A stretch of DNA of 64,000 nucleotides, taken from contig PEZS01000001.1 in NCBI GenBank assembly GCA_002778785.1, positions 87,552 to 151,551 on the forward strand, written 5' to 3'. The DNA is from Bdellovibrionales bacterium CG10_big_fil_rev_8_21_14_0_10_45_34 (lineage in GTDB: Bacteria > Bdellovibrionota > Bdellovibrionia > Bdellovibrionales > 1-14-0-10-45-34). Below, in pieces: positions 8,632 to 17,358 of the stretch. The notes below the pieces were generated by a model. It did not search any database. It saw only the letters and a list, made by a program, of their open reading frames with translations, and had not been told where the DNA came from. Numbering within the stretch: the stretch's first letter is position 1; each line of letters starts with the position of its first letter. Position numbers and translations under genes: made by a program.

Positions 8632-9952
8632 AAGTCAATCAGCTAAAATAGCCATTATTGGCAGACCTAATGTTGGCAAATCATCGCTATTCAATTATCT
8701 CGTCGGGCGAAGAGAGGCTCTTGTTAAGAATCAGCCGGGTGTAACAAGAGACATCCACCGGGGAGAGTGCCTCTGGCGGGGCCGAACTATTGAAATCTGG
8801 GACACCGGGGGGGTCAGTGATGAGGGAACCCTTTTAAGTGATCATATTCGAGAGCAGATTGAGCAACTACTGCCTCAAGTGGATTCGGTAATTGCTATGT
8901 TTGATGGCCGTGCTGGTTTGTGTATTGAAGACAGTATTATTTTTAGGATAGCTAAAGAATCTGGATTGCCCGTGCTGTATCTGGTTAACAAAATTGATCA
9001 AAACGATATGACTGAAGACCTGCTTGCCGACTTTTATGAGTTTGGCGTCGATCTGCTTGCGGCAAGTATCGAGCAGCGTTTGGGTGTCGATCAAATAATG
9101 GATTGGATCGATGTAACTCTGCCAGATAAAAGTCAGCTTGAACAAACGCGAAATTTTAGTTTGTCTATCGTAGGTAAGCCAAACGTTGGTAAAAGTAGTC
9201 TTTTCAATGAGCTCTGTGGTTTAAAGCGAGCCGCAGTTGAAGACCAGCCCGGCACCACGACAGACGTGAACGTGATACCTATTAAGATCAACGAGATAGA
9301 AATTGATCTGATCGACACCGCCGGAGTTAGGCGCCCGTCAAAAGTAGAAGATCACCTTGAGAAACTCTCTGCGATGAGATCCGAAGAGGCCATTGCAAAA
9401 TCACGGTTGGTAATGATTGTCGTCGATGCTTTGGTGGGGCCCACTGGGCAGGACGCCAGACTCTGTGAACATGCCATTGAGGCGAACACGGCCGTTTTGT
9501 TGGTGGTTAACAAGATGGATCTTCTTTACGAAGCGGGCAAAACAAAAAAAGACATTATCGAAGAAATCGAAAAGGTGTTCCATTTTTTTGAAGATATACC
9601 CTATGTATTTTTGAGTGTGAAAAATAGAAGCGGAATTGGCGATTTAAAAGAGATGATTGTAAGCCTCAAAGAAAAATTGGAGCGACGGATACCTACGCCA
9701 GAGCTCAATGATTTTTTCGTACGTGTTATACGAAAGGCTCCGGCACCCGTTCATCGTAGTAAAGATGTGAAGTTCTACTACCTCACACAAACGAATCAGC
9801 TCCCACCTAGCTTTATCGCTTTTGTTAATTACCCAGAGGGAGTAACACCCTCATATCGGCGATTTTTGGCAAAACAAATCAAATCAGCATTTCATTTGGA
9901 GTCCGTACCAGTTCGAATTTTTGCTATGAAGAAAGGTGGAAGAGAACTTTGA
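8615..9952 (+). CDS. der: Double-domain ribosome-assembly GTPase Der (EngA)
   Basis: About 445 residues with two tandem G domains and a KH-like C-terminus, for 50S assembly. Domain 1 shows GRPNVGKSS, DTGG and NKID; domain 2 shows GKPNVGKSS, DTAGVRRPSK and NKMD; the end PVRIF is typical. TTG at 8615 is chosen because GAGAGGTGG lies immediately upstream and the conserved AKIAIIGRPNVGK then starts 12 residues in. Earlier in-frame TTG/ATG codons (8585, 8588) lie deep inside era without a better ribosome site. The last 4 nt (TTGA) overlap the next gene. Confidence 0.95.
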   Translation: MEASSKSQSAKIAIIGRPNVGKSSLFNYLVGRREALVKNQPGVTRDIHRGECLWRGRTIEIWDTGGVSDEGTLLSDHIREQIEQLLPQVDSVIAMFDGRAGLCIEDSIIFRIAKESGLPVLYLVNKIDQNDMTEDLLADFYEFGVDLLAASIEQRLGVDQIMDWIDVTLPDKSQLEQTRNFSLSIVGKPNVGKSSLFNELCGLKRAAVEDQPGTTTDVNVIPIKINEIEIDLIDTAGVRRPSKVEDHLEKLSAMRSEEAIAKSRLVMIVVDALVGPTGQDARLCEHAIEANTAVLLVVNKMDLLYEAGKTKKDIIEEIEKVFHFFEDIPYVFLSVKNRSGIGDLKEMIVSLKEKLERRIPTPELNDFFVRVIRKAPAPVHRSKDVKFYYLTQTNQLPPSFIAFVNYPEGVTPSYRRFLAKQIKSAFHLESVPVRIFAMKKGGREL

Positions 9953-11406
9953 ATAATTCTCTTTCGCGGCGGCAGCGGTATCGTTTCTATTTGATGGCTC
10001 TTGTCACGTCGATTGGAATCGGAAACCTTTGGCGATTCCCTTATGCAGTGGCAGCTAAAGGAGGCGGGGGCTTACTTATATATCTGGCACTCACACTCTT
10101 CATAGGTCTTCCTATACTTATCGGAGAGTTGCTCGTAGGTAGAATGGTCCTTGCGAAGGAGCCCGAAAGCGAAATGTGGAGACGTTCATCGGCGCGTGAG
10201 GATGACGGCGATCAAAAGTTGAATTGGCTACGCAGTCGGTATACCCAAATCTTGCATCAAAGTTTGCGAGTCTGCTCACTCTTGGTTGGAGTTCTCTACG
10301 CTATTGTCAGTAGCTGGGTGCTTTTTATAACTATCCAGTATGGGCGGGCCTTTTTGATTGATTCCGCTGTGCAAGTGGACCTAGCCTTTCGAGACTTTCA
10401 GGCCAGCCTTCTCGCAAGAGTGCTCTACGTTATGCTTCACATTGTTATTTGTGGACTTGTGCTATATCACGACCGAAAGCGGAGCTTCGAGCGTCGTTTA
10501 ACTTGGGTCATGCCGTTGTTTGGTGTGCTGTGTATTTACATACTTGTACGTGCGCTCTCGCTACCCGGAATGCCAGATGCACTGAAGTTCTTGTTTTATC
10601 CGGACTTTCGAAGTTTTGAATTGTCTTGGATATTCGAAATCATCGGGCAGGTTGCCTTTAGTCTGAGCCTTGGAATGGGGACAATGGTGTTAGTGGGAGG
10701 ACTCCTCGAAAAAGATGATCAAGTCGGGTCGGAGGGCTTTAGGATTTCTATTACAGATACGATTGTCTCCATTGGGGCAAGTCTGCTGATTTTGCCTGTC
10801 GTGTTTTCGGTGGGTAACATCCCTACTGGCTCTTCTTTGGTGGTTTTCGAAACCGTTCCGATTCTTCTCAGCCAATCCTTCTTTGGTAAAGGTCTGGGCC
10901 TTTTGTTCTTTTTGATTTTGTATCTCACCACGGTGGCAGGGAGTGTTGCGTTGATCCGGGCCGGTTTGGTGAAATGGAACCTGAGCTCCAGCGTAGAGCG
11001 CAGCACCTACGAGCCAGATTTGGCAAGTAATCTTCCGCTCAGGTTTTTGTGGAAACGTGTAACGAGCGACTGGGGAACAGGTCTTTTCTTTGTGAGCCAG
11101 ATCATATTGGCGTTAGGCTTGTTACTAGTTATTACTTTGCCAAACCCTCGAGCTGCGGCAATCGCCTTTAGAGCAGCTGATATCGTGATAATTGATTGGC
11201 TTTTGCCGCTCATGGTCTTTTTTATGTCTCTCTTTTTGGGATGGATCGTGCCTCGTGATGAATTAGAAAAGCGATTTGTTGATCCCTCAGAAAGAACGAC
11301 TCACCTGATGTTTACCTATTGGCGATTGCTTGTGCGATGGGGAATCCCAATTGTACTATTCATTGGCTTGGCAATGAACCTCTCTTTTCAGATAAAAGCC
11401 CCATAG
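9949..11406 (+). CDS. Na+-dependent symporter of the NSS/SNF family
   Basis: 485 residues with 11-12 predicted membrane helices. The TM1 signature (IGIGNLWRFPYAVAAKGGGG, about residues 21-40) is the family's Na+/substrate-binding segment and identifies a neurotransmitter:sodium symporter-type carrier. TM6 keeps SLSLGMGTMV. Bacterial members usually import amino acids; the substrate here is unknown. The TTG start at 9949 overlaps the der stop by 4 nt, behind AAGGTGGAAGAGAA. This gives translational coupling to an otherwise GTPase-encoding block. Confidence 0.9.
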   Translation: MNNSLSRRQRYRFYLMALVTSIGIGNLWRFPYAVAAKGGGGLLIYLALTLFIGLPILIGELLVGRMVLAKEPESEMWRRSSAREDDGDQKLNWLRSRYTQILHQSLRVCSLLVGVLYAIVSSWVLFITIQYGRAFLIDSAVQVDLAFRDFQASLLARVLYVMLHIVICGLVLYHDRKRSFERRLTWVMPLFGVLCIYILVRALSLPGMPDALKFLFYPDFRSFELSWIFEIIGQVAFSLSLGMGTMVLVGGLLEKDDQVGSEGFRISITDTIVSIGASLLILPVVFSVGNIPTGSSLVVFETVPILLSQSFFGKGLGLLFFLILYLTTVAGSVALIRAGLVKWNLSSSVERSTYEPDLASNLPLRFLWKRVTSDWGTGLFFVSQIILALGLLLVITLPNPRAAAIAFRAADIVIIDWLLPLMVFFMSLFLGWIVPRDELEKRFVDPSERTTHLMFTYWRLLVRWGIPIVLFIGLAMNLSFQIKAP

Positions 11407-11493
11407 CCAGTGACACCATTTAAGCGTTGAGTCCTGCACAAACTTCAGAATTTACGGTTGTCTTTTTACCGATACCTACCATAGACTTTGAAT

Positions 11494-12300
11494 ATGGCTT
11501 TAACTGTGTATTTTAAAATCCTTAGTTCTTTAAAATCTAGAGTATGTCTTCTAGCGATGTTTGTTGTGATGTCTTGGCATCCCGCAAATGTTTTCGGATC
11601 TACGTCAACATGGAACACTGAGAGCTGGATACACAACGCTGCCGACGCACGACCTTTTTTGGTTGGACAAGTTGAGAACGAGTCGGGTGACGGTTATGAT
11701 CCATTTTCGGATTTCAGTGATTTTGAAGATGCTTCCGAAGAAGAGGCCGATGTAAACTTCTTCAGAAATGGTAGATTTTTTTCGTTGGGCTTGCTTGGAG
11801 GTTATCGAGTTTTCACCTCTGTTCTCGGTGAAATATATCAACCAGCTCCCTACTTCGGCCTTTTCATGAATTTCTTTTTTGATTTAAGGTTCGCGCTGCA
11901 GCTCGCCTATTTGACTGGCGATCACAACTACAGTGTACAAGGCCTAGCGGGCACGGTGACAATTCAGAATATCAATGTAGGTGCTAAATACTTTCTGAAC
12001 ACGCAGAACGTCACTCGTGGTCTTGCCCTGTTCAATCCTTATCTGTTGATTGGACTAGCGCAAGTATACCGCATTCAGCGGGTAACCGGGTCTCAGGGTA
12101 CATCTAGAGACGCCGCATTGGCGTTTGAAGGTGGACTGGGGTCAGAGTTCCCATTGATGCAAGGTAAAATGTTTTGCGGAATTGAAGCTACCTATCAGTA
12201 CGTAAACTTTCCTGATGAGGGCAATCCAATAGGCGGTACAAACGTGTACCCACAAGGCGATATCGTTCGCTTCTTGGCAAGTCTCGGTATTAATTTTTAG
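11494..12300 (+). CDS. Outer-membrane beta-barrel protein
   Basis: About 268 residues. A long signal region (to about residue 35) ends near NVFGS. An acidic stretch follows (DPFSDFSDFEDASEEEADV). The remaining ~185 residues alternate in the manner of an OmpA/OprF-type 8-strand barrel and end with a terminal phenylalanine (LGINF), as outer-membrane proteins do. ATG at 11494 is preferred to the TTG at 11488. Function is unknown. The acidic segment could bind Ca2+ or form a periplasmic linker. It is convergent with the patatin gene. Confidence 0.75.
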   Translation: MALTVYFKILSSLKSRVCLLAMFVVMSWHPANVFGSTSTWNTESWIHNAADARPFLVGQVENESGDGYDPFSDFSDFEDASEEEADVNFFRNGRFFSLGLLGGYRVFTSVLGEIYQPAPYFGLFMNFFFDLRFALQLAYLTGDHNYSVQGLAGTVTIQNINVGAKYFLNTQNVTRGLALFNPYLLIGLAQVYRIQRVTGSQGTSRDAALAFEGGLGSEFPLMQGKMFCGIEATYQYVNFPDEGNPIGGTNVYPQGDIVRFLASLGINF

Positions 12301-12311
12301 GTTAACATAGG

Positions 12312-13472
12312 TTAAGTTGCTTGAGTGAGCCAGTGCTGGATGGCGGCTTTGTCTTTACGGACGTCATTGTAACCAAGATCCAGCAATTCACGGGTGAAAG
12401 TTTTTTCAAACAGAATATAGCTTGCAAGCTCGCTCGTCTCCTCTTTGCTTCCGAGACCGGCTAACAAGAATTCCACCGTGGTCGGAAAGTGTGAGAGATT
12501 TCTTTCTACTACGAGCTTCGCGATATCATGACTTGGCCGAATGACTTGAAAGTCCACGAGAGTGTAATCAGATCTGTCAGTCACCAAATCAGACTTTATG
12601 GCAGATAGCATTTCGTTAATGTGATGAATTCTCTCGATATCGACATCAAGAGTATCAAAAAAAAGTGCATTGAGAATTTGGCCTGAAATCCGGGCAATGC
12701 CTGGTGGTTGATCAAGACCGATACCGGAGAGCTCGTGCGGGCCCCTTACGCCGATAACGAGTAGCTTTTTAGCTCCCATATGAATGAGTGGAGATACCGG
12801 AGATAAGTTTCTGAAAGATCCGTCGGCGCAGTACTCGCCTTCGACTTTAACAGTAGGGAAGAGAACTGGGATGGCGCAGCTGGCTAGTACCTTTTGCTCG
12901 TCAATCTTTGTGTGCTGGGAACATCGGCGTCGTTTTTGCCAGCCGATTTCGGGGGGAGCAATGATGTACGAAACAGTCTTACCTTCTGAGTAATTGTAGG
13001 CCGAGACAGAGAATCCTCGAAACAGTTGTGCCTCAAAGTTTTTATGAATCTGATGAAAATCTATGTTTTCTTTAAGGTATTGTTTAAGTGGCTCGGTATC
13101 TAAAAGAAAGTTGGCGCGCGACTTAGAAAACTTTCCACCAAAGGAGAGATCCTTAATCCATTTTACACTATTTCTGCCTAGCGAGACGGCATCCGTTTTG
13201 TAAACCTTTGACGGCGTGATTGTGTTCCACAAGTCGACAAGTCGCTGGGCTTGCTCAAGCAAGCTCGCCTTTGCACTGGCCATAAAGCAAGTATTAATAG
13301 CGCCAGCGCTAACTCCGGACCAATAGGATATCGGGTTCTTCGGAAAGCCGAGGCTCTCTATGATTTCAGCAACAGCAAGAAGGGCTCCTGCTTGGTAGCT
13401 GCCCCGCGCGCCGCCGCCGGTTAGACTAATTCCGAGCACTGGTTCGTCGGGGCTCGCACTATTTGGTTTCAT
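12312..13472 (-). CDS. Patatin-like phospholipase
   Basis: A 386-residue Ser-Asp dyad lipid acyl hydrolase. The oxyanion hole is GGGARG (19-24). The nucleophile elbow is GVSAG with Ser55, and the catalytic Asp lies in ADGSFRN (about residue 219; the common form is DGG/A). No signal peptide is seen, so it is cytoplasmic or a secreted effector without a Sec signal. The C-terminal ~120 residues (DVDIERIHHINEML and following) match the longer bacterial patatin subgroup. It is a single gene. Confidence 0.9.
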   Translation of the reverse strand: MKPNSASPDEPVLGISLTGGGARGSYQAGALLAVAEIIESLGFPKNPISYWSGVSAGAINTCFMASAKASLLEQAQRLVDLWNTITPSKVYKTDAVSLGRNSVKWIKDLSFGGKFSKSRANFLLDTEPLKQYLKENIDFHQIHKNFEAQLFRGFSVSAYNYSEGKTVSYIIAPPEIGWQKRRRCSQHTKIDEQKVLASCAIPVLFPTVKVEGEYCADGSFRNLSPVSPLIHMGAKKLLVIGVRGPHELSGIGLDQPPGIARISGQILNALFFDTLDVDIERIHHINEMLSAIKSDLVTDRSDYTLVDFQVIRPSHDIAKLVVERNLSHFPTTVEFLLAGLGSKEETSELASYILFEKTFTRELLDLGYNDVRKDKAAIQHWLTQAT

Positions 13473-13527
13473 GTTTTTTTTGCACTCGGTGTTTCGTCAA
13501 ATGGAGATACCTTTAATCGAACTTAAT

Positions 13528-14082
13528 CTAGAAGTAAAAAATCATTCCTGCGTTGAGAGGATGATGCGCAATAGTGCGAAATCGCACTTCACTAGAAATG
13601 GATACCACTCCAAATCCGGCTTCAAAGGTTAAGCCGAGATTTTCAAGTCCTGAAAAGAAAAACTCAGCTCCAAATGTTGCCATCAGCTCGTACCCAGATT
13701 CATTAGTGGTTGAGACTTTTTGGCTGATAAGGCCGCCGCCCCCGCCCATATAGAAATTCATGTTGGGCTCTTCAAATACAATGCGCCTTATTTGAACAAG
13801 TAAGCCAAACTTAGAGTTTGTGTCGCCTGAGTCTATTCCGAGTGCTGCAGACAGCCCAATCTCACGGCTGGGGTAATACTGAGTTTTTACAGATGGAACG
13901 TTATTGTAGAGTTGATTCGAATACCCGATGCCTAAGCGGCTCGTCATATCTTTAGCGAAGGCCGCCGTTCCTGAACTCAAAGATATTAGCATTACCAGAA
14001 GGAGCCCGCGAAGTAGACTCAAAGATAACGGATTTGATAAAAGGAAATAGCGAATGAGAGTTCTCAACGAACCTTGTCCCAT
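13528..14082 (-). CDS. Small outer-membrane beta-barrel protein
   Basis: 184 residues. An unusually long N-terminal segment (about 43 residues with a hydrophobic LLRGLLLVMLISLSSG core) looks like a signal peptide ending at AFA. The mature part has glycine-rich strands (YMGGGGGLI) and a C-terminal FYF, consistent with an 8-strand barrel. No specific family is recognised. Start is ATG at 14082. It is divergent from tRNA-Ala. Confidence 0.7.
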   Translation of the reverse strand: MGQGSLRTLIRYFLLSNPLSLSLLRGLLLVMLISLSSGTAAFAKDMTSRLGIGYSNQLYNNVPSVKTQYYPSREIGLSAALGIDSGDTNSKFGLLVQIRRIVFEEPNMNFYMGGGGGLISQKVSTTNESGYELMATFGAEFFFSGLENLGLTFEAGFGVVSISSEVRFRTIAHHPLNAGMIFYF

Positions 14083-14232
14083 ATTTTGCTCCTGCTCAAG
14101 TTGCCTAGCTCTTATGTTATTGTGTCAGAACTATCTATTCTCTACTTAAGATCAAATCGCTAACTGCTTAAATTTTCAAGATTTTTCTTGCAATAGGAGG
14201 CAATTTTGGCAGATTGTCTACCTTCAGGCCAT

Positions 14233-14308
14233 GGGCGTGTAGCTCAGTTGGGAGAGCGGAAGCATGGCATGTTTCAGGTCGCAGGTTCGATCCCTGTCAC
14301 GTCCACCA
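14233..14308 (+). tRNA. tRNA-Ala (anticodon GGC)
   Basis: A complete cloverleaf: acceptor GGGCGTG/CACGTCC, D-arm GCTCAGTTGGGAGAGC, anticodon stem GAAGC/GTTTC with loop ATGGCAT (anticodon GGC), T-arm GCAGG-TTCGATC-CCTGT, and encoded CCA. The last 12 nt are also the 3' end of an antisense ORF (14297-15067). The 3' half of a tRNA is a common integration site, which fits the rearranged genes next door. Confidence 0.95.
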
Positions 14309-15067
14309 ATTTCCACAATAGGCAACTTTTGGAACGAAAGACTGCCAGTTGGCCGGAACTTCTGATTTTGATGGTTTTAGTTTTGGTTTAGGAAAGGCTT
14401 CAGGGAGATCCCCCGAAGCCTTTTTTGTTTGAATTGATGGATTTGAACGGGCCGATTCGGCCAAATAATAGAAACCTTCGAGCCGGTCATCCTTCAAAAA
14501 GATGACATCGAATAATCCCCTGAGCAGCCTTTTTTTCAAAGCCTCGCTGGACTTAGCAAGTCCCTTTTTGAACTTTACTAAACGCTCTTCGATTCCTTGA
14601 ACGGCCACATTTGTATCCACTGAATCGGATCTTCTTGTCTGAAGATCTTCAAATAGCTCGACGATTTTCTTTCTATCAAGCGCCAACTTATCGAGCCTCT
14701 CGCTTGCCAATCGCGCAGCGTTCTGACTGATGGTATTTTGCATTTGGAACTTAAATACAGATTCAATTTCAAGTTCAACTGCAGCTACTTTCTTTTCAAC
14801 CCTCGCAATTTCCCGATCTAGATCTTTACCATTGTCTTTTAGAGACGATTGAATTGTTTTTTCGAGCGCCTTAAAATGGCCGGATCGCCAAACCACTTCG
14901 TCGTCATGCTTGTCCTGATGGTTCTGCCTATTCTCTTTTGACACAAACGGCTTTCTCGCAAAAAAACCCAATTTCTTAACCCCAATTTGAGTTACGGTTG
15001 ATCCAGCAATCGAAGCACGCGAAAATTTTCCGGTGGGTATTGAATCCACGTCTTTACGTTTTGTCAT
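14297..15067 (-). CDS. Chimeric ORF: ABC1-kinase-like N-terminus joined to recombinase-like coiled-coil C-terminus
   Basis: 256 codons. Residues 1 to about 60 (SIPTGKFSRASIAGS, then QIGVKKLGFFARKPF) resemble the leader of AarF/ABC1 (UbiB-like) kinases. The kinase core that should follow is missing. From about residue 62 (WRSGHFKALEKTIQ) the protein becomes a long charged coiled coil with the Leu/Arg/Glu spacing seen at the C-termini of large serine recombinases. It ends inside tRNA-Ala and passes antisense through a terminator. The start overlaps the TetR remnant by 4 nt (ATGA), as in genuine tetR-ABC1 operons. I read it as a fusion left by integration or deletion; whether it is expressed is unknown. 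Both domain assignments are from pattern memory. Confidence 0.45.
   Translation of the reverse strand: MTKRKDVDSIPTGKFSRASIAGSTVTQIGVKKLGFFARKPFVSKENRQNHQDKHDDEVVWRSGHFKALEKTIQSSLKDNGKDLDREIARVEKKVAAVELEIESVFKFQMQNTISQNAARLASERLDKLALDRKKIVELFEDLQTRRSDSVDTNVAVQGIEERLVKFKKGLAKSSEALKKRLLRGLFDVIFLKDDRLEGFYYLAESARSNPSIQTKKASGDLPEAFPKPKLKPSKSEVPANWQSFVPKVAYCGNWWT
14393..14426 (+). terminator. Rho-independent terminator downstream of tRNA-Ala
   Basis: AAAGGCTTC (14393-14401) pairs with GAAGCCTTT (14415-14423). The loop contains a second GGG/CCC pairing, and six T follow (14421-14426). It is well placed to end tRNA-Ala transcription. It lies inside the antisense ORF at 14297-15067, which argues that the far C-terminus of that ORF was acquired secondarily. 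Confidence 0.8.
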
Positions 15068-15435
15068 AACTTACGTACTCCTTTCTTTTTTTGAGCGGGC
15101 TCAGGTTTCTTTTCCATAAACTGACGTTTTAATTTCGTGAGATCAAAATTGCGCTCTGAAGCAGGCCTTATTTTAGATAAGATATGCTCACGCACCATGT
15201 ATTGGACAAGGTCCACACCTTTATTTAAAAGGTTACTTTTGAGCATGGCTATAATGAGGCCCAAAGTCATGTCGATCAACTGAGTTGTGCTAGTTGTATT
15301 TACCGATTCATCTTTAAGCCAATAATAGGTAACCCCTATTGAGTAATCCCAGAAAAGTTCGTAAAGAAATGTTTTAAAGGGTGGTTCCTCAAATTCTCCG
15401 ACCTCGACAGCTTGAACGTGAGCAGAAAGCCACTT
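15064..15435 (-). pseudogene. TetR-family regulator, C-terminal remnant (5' end lost)
   Basis: The reading frame is open from about 15500 to 15064 without a convincing start. The part encoding FKTFLYELFWDYSIGVTYYW, then WLKDESVNTTSTTQLIDM and LNKGVDLVQYMVREHIL, looks like a TetR ligand-binding domain. The DNA-binding half is absent. Upstream the frame runs antisense into the histidine-kinase fragment, so the break is near 15435. A shorter start (TTG 15279 or ATG 15270) would give about 70 residues. Its 3' end overlaps the next ORF by 4 nt, preserving the original operon layout. Confidence 0.55.
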
Positions 15436-16353
15436 ATGAACGGAGCCCTCAGGCAGATCAGCTCGATAGTTGATGATCTTATCATGAAATATAAGGAGCA
15501 GTCAAAGGGAGCTACTGTTCCTGCGTTGAAACCGGCAGATTTGCATGAGCTGGTTTTTCAAACCGTCGCAGATAAGAGGATCGAGCATCAAGCGGAGTTA
15601 AAAGTAACTGTGATCGGCAACCCAGCCATGTATATGGGCAAAGTGGATCCGACGGGATTTACACGCGTATTCTCAAATATTCTAAACAATGCGGTAGAAG
15701 CCTCGGCGGGTATGTCAGAATGCATCGAGGTCACTCTTAGGACTGAACATTCAAACATGAAAATTGATGTCCGAGACGGTGGCCCTGGCATCAGTTCCGA
15801 TTTGCTGCCACGCTTTGGTAAGGAACCGTTGGATCCTAAGCACTCCGACGGACTCGGAATCGGATTATTTCACGCGTTTCAAACCGTTCACGAATGGGAC
15901 GGACGGATTCGGATTCAGTCGGAAGTCGGCACGGGTACTACGGTATCAATCTTAATTCCGCTCTGCGAGACTTCAACCTCTGAAGTTTCAAATGTCGGTG
16001 TTCAAAGTACAACGCCCGAACTGGCCCTTATCGAAGATAATGACTACATTCGGAAACTTTGGTCGCTAGATGCCAAGGCAGCGAATATGCAAATTGTAAC
16101 TTTTAAATCGGCTTCGGACTTTATCGAGGCCAACATCGCCAAGTGGGTACCGGTCTACATTGATCAGAATCTCGGGCACGAAGATACCGGCCTCGTCGTC
16201 GCTGCGGACCTGAATCAGATCGGGTATCAAAATTTACATCTGGCTACAGCAGACCTAGATTTAAAAGATTTCGAACTACCAAATTACATTAAATCAATTC
16301 AGGGCAAACAATTTCCCGCACCGAGTTTATTTGTCTCTGGTAGTCGTGATTGA
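15436..16353 (+). CDS. 5'-truncated hybrid histidine kinase: ATPase domain plus receiver-like domain
   Basis: About 305 residues from ATG 15436. It starts in the dimerisation helix region (GALRQISSIVDDL), and no sensor domain or phospho-accepting His is present. The HATPase is intact: N-box NILNNAVEAS, G1 DGGPGIS, G2 GLGIGLFHA and GTGTTV. After a linker, a receiver-like domain follows: ALIEDNDYIRKLW, then VYIDQNLG carrying the probable phospho-Asp. The reading frame opens further upstream but there runs antisense to the TetR remnant. The sensor and H-box were probably lost at the junction near 15.43 kb. It may be non-functional. Confidence 0.7.
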   Translation: MNGALRQISSIVDDLIMKYKEQSKGATVPALKPADLHELVFQTVADKRIEHQAELKVTVIGNPAMYMGKVDPTGFTRVFSNILNNAVEASAGMSECIEVTLRTEHSNMKIDVRDGGPGISSDLLPRFGKEPLDPKHSDGLGIGLFHAFQTVHEWDGRIRIQSEVGTGTTVSILIPLCETSTSEVSNVGVQSTTPELALIEDNDYIRKLWSLDAKAANMQIVTFKSASDFIEANIAKWVPVYIDQNLGHEDTGLVVAADLNQIGYQNLHLATADLDLKDFELPNYIKSIQGKQFPAPSLFVSGSRD

Positions 16354-16608
16354 TTTTTCCATCAACTTACCCAGACTCTCTAAAAGTTGTTGAGCAAATG
16401 TTTCAGATGCTTTGCTAGTAAGAAGCTCAGGGATCACTTGCTTTCGCAACCACATCCGCCGGCGCCCCACACAAAGCGTGAAGGCCCGAATTAATAGCTA
16501 AGTTACAATCTTAACTTTTGTACGGCAAGTAAGCTGCTGAATTCAATGACCCTTTATGCCTGGCCAGTGTCCCAAATAGATCCAATTACCGAAAATATTT
16601 TGCATTAT

Positions 16609-16622
16609 GGACCACTTGGTCC
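16609..16622. promoter_or_regulatory. TetR operator O1 upstream of tetR
   Basis: GGACCA-CT-TGGTCC, a perfect 6-bp dyad, lies 12 nt before the tetR start and abuts a TATACT-like -10 element (16623-16628). The same architecture (GGACC-n4-GGTCC) recurs at 17240-17253, so it is the likely autoregulatory site. The rest of 16354-16608 holds no gene I can support; a 43-codon minus-strand frame there has no recognisable product. Confidence 0.7.
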
Positions 16623-16634
16623 TATACTATTTTT

Positions 16635-17222
16635 ATGACTGTCGGAAGACCCGTGGAATTTGACAAAGAAAAGGTACTTAACGCGGCGATGAGCGCGTTC
16701 TGGTCCCAAGGCTTCGAGGGGACGTCATTGCAGGAGTTGTTGCAGGTCACTGGGCTTTCAAAAAGCAGTCTGTATCAAGCCTTCGGGGACAAAGAGGACC
16801 TGTTTCTTTTATGCTTGGACCAGTACACTTCTAGCACAAAGGACAAGTTACTGGCTCAGCTAAGCTTAAGTGATTCTGGTTTATACTTTATCAAACAGGT
16901 TTTGCTTTCGGCTGCGGATGAGGCAAAATCTCGTTCTTTACCCAAGGGCTGTATGATTATGAATACAGCTACCGAGTTTGCTCAAAATAATCCTGTGGTA
17001 TCTAAATATGTTAACAAAGGAATCGAAGCCTTTAAATTTGTGTTTCTAACTGCCCTGAAAAAAGCGGTGGCTCAACGAGAGATTCCCGAAAACTCAAATT
17101 TGGATCAAATGGCCGCGTTTGTTGTAAGCAGCATGAGCGGAATTAAGTCGATGGTAAAAGCCGGCGCACACAAGAGAGATATTGAGAATCTTGTCAAATT
17201 TGTCATGAAGTCTATGAATTAG
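16635..17222 (+). CDS. TetR/AcrR family transcriptional repressor
   Basis: 195 residues. The N-terminal DNA-binding domain reads GRPVEFDKEKVLNAAMSAFW, then GFEGTSLQELLQVTGLSKSSLY and QAFGDKEDLF, a textbook TetR helix-turn-helix. The C-terminal half (about 60-195) is the ligand domain. CMIMNTATEFA with its Cys suggests the YxaF/LmrA-like group, which often senses quinones or electrophiles. It is likely autoregulated through O1 and controls the downstream AhpD-like/glutaredoxin pair through O2 (17240-17253). Confidence 0.92.
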   Translation: MTVGRPVEFDKEKVLNAAMSAFWSQGFEGTSLQELLQVTGLSKSSLYQAFGDKEDLFLLCLDQYTSSTKDKLLAQLSLSDSGLYFIKQVLLSAADEAKSRSLPKGCMIMNTATEFAQNNPVVSKYVNKGIEAFKFVFLTALKKAVAQREIPENSNLDQMAAFVVSSMSGIKSMVKAGAHKRDIENLVKFVMKSMN

Positions 17223-17239
17223 TTTTTTTGACCAATTCG

Positions 17240-17253
17240 GGACCGAACGGTCC
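17240..17253. promoter_or_regulatory. TetR operator O2 upstream of the AhpD-like gene
   Basis: GGACCG-AA-CGGTCC, a perfect 6-bp dyad with the same arm core and spacing as O1 at 16609-16622. It sits in the 136-bp gap before the AhpD-like gene, which marks that gene and the following glutaredoxin as probable targets of the adjacent TetR. Confidence 0.7.
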
Positions 17254-17358
17254 ATAACAAAGATAGGAGGGACCGGCACTCAGTGGATTGGCTTTCGAAA
17301 AATAGTTCTTTTAGTAGAGCCTTGAGCAATAAACATTTACGAACCAAAGGAGAAGAAA

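Noticed and set aside
16370-16480. Minus-strand 43-codon frame ending near the histidine kinase stop
   Set aside because: Short, no recognisable motif and no clear ribosome site; most likely chance or remnant.
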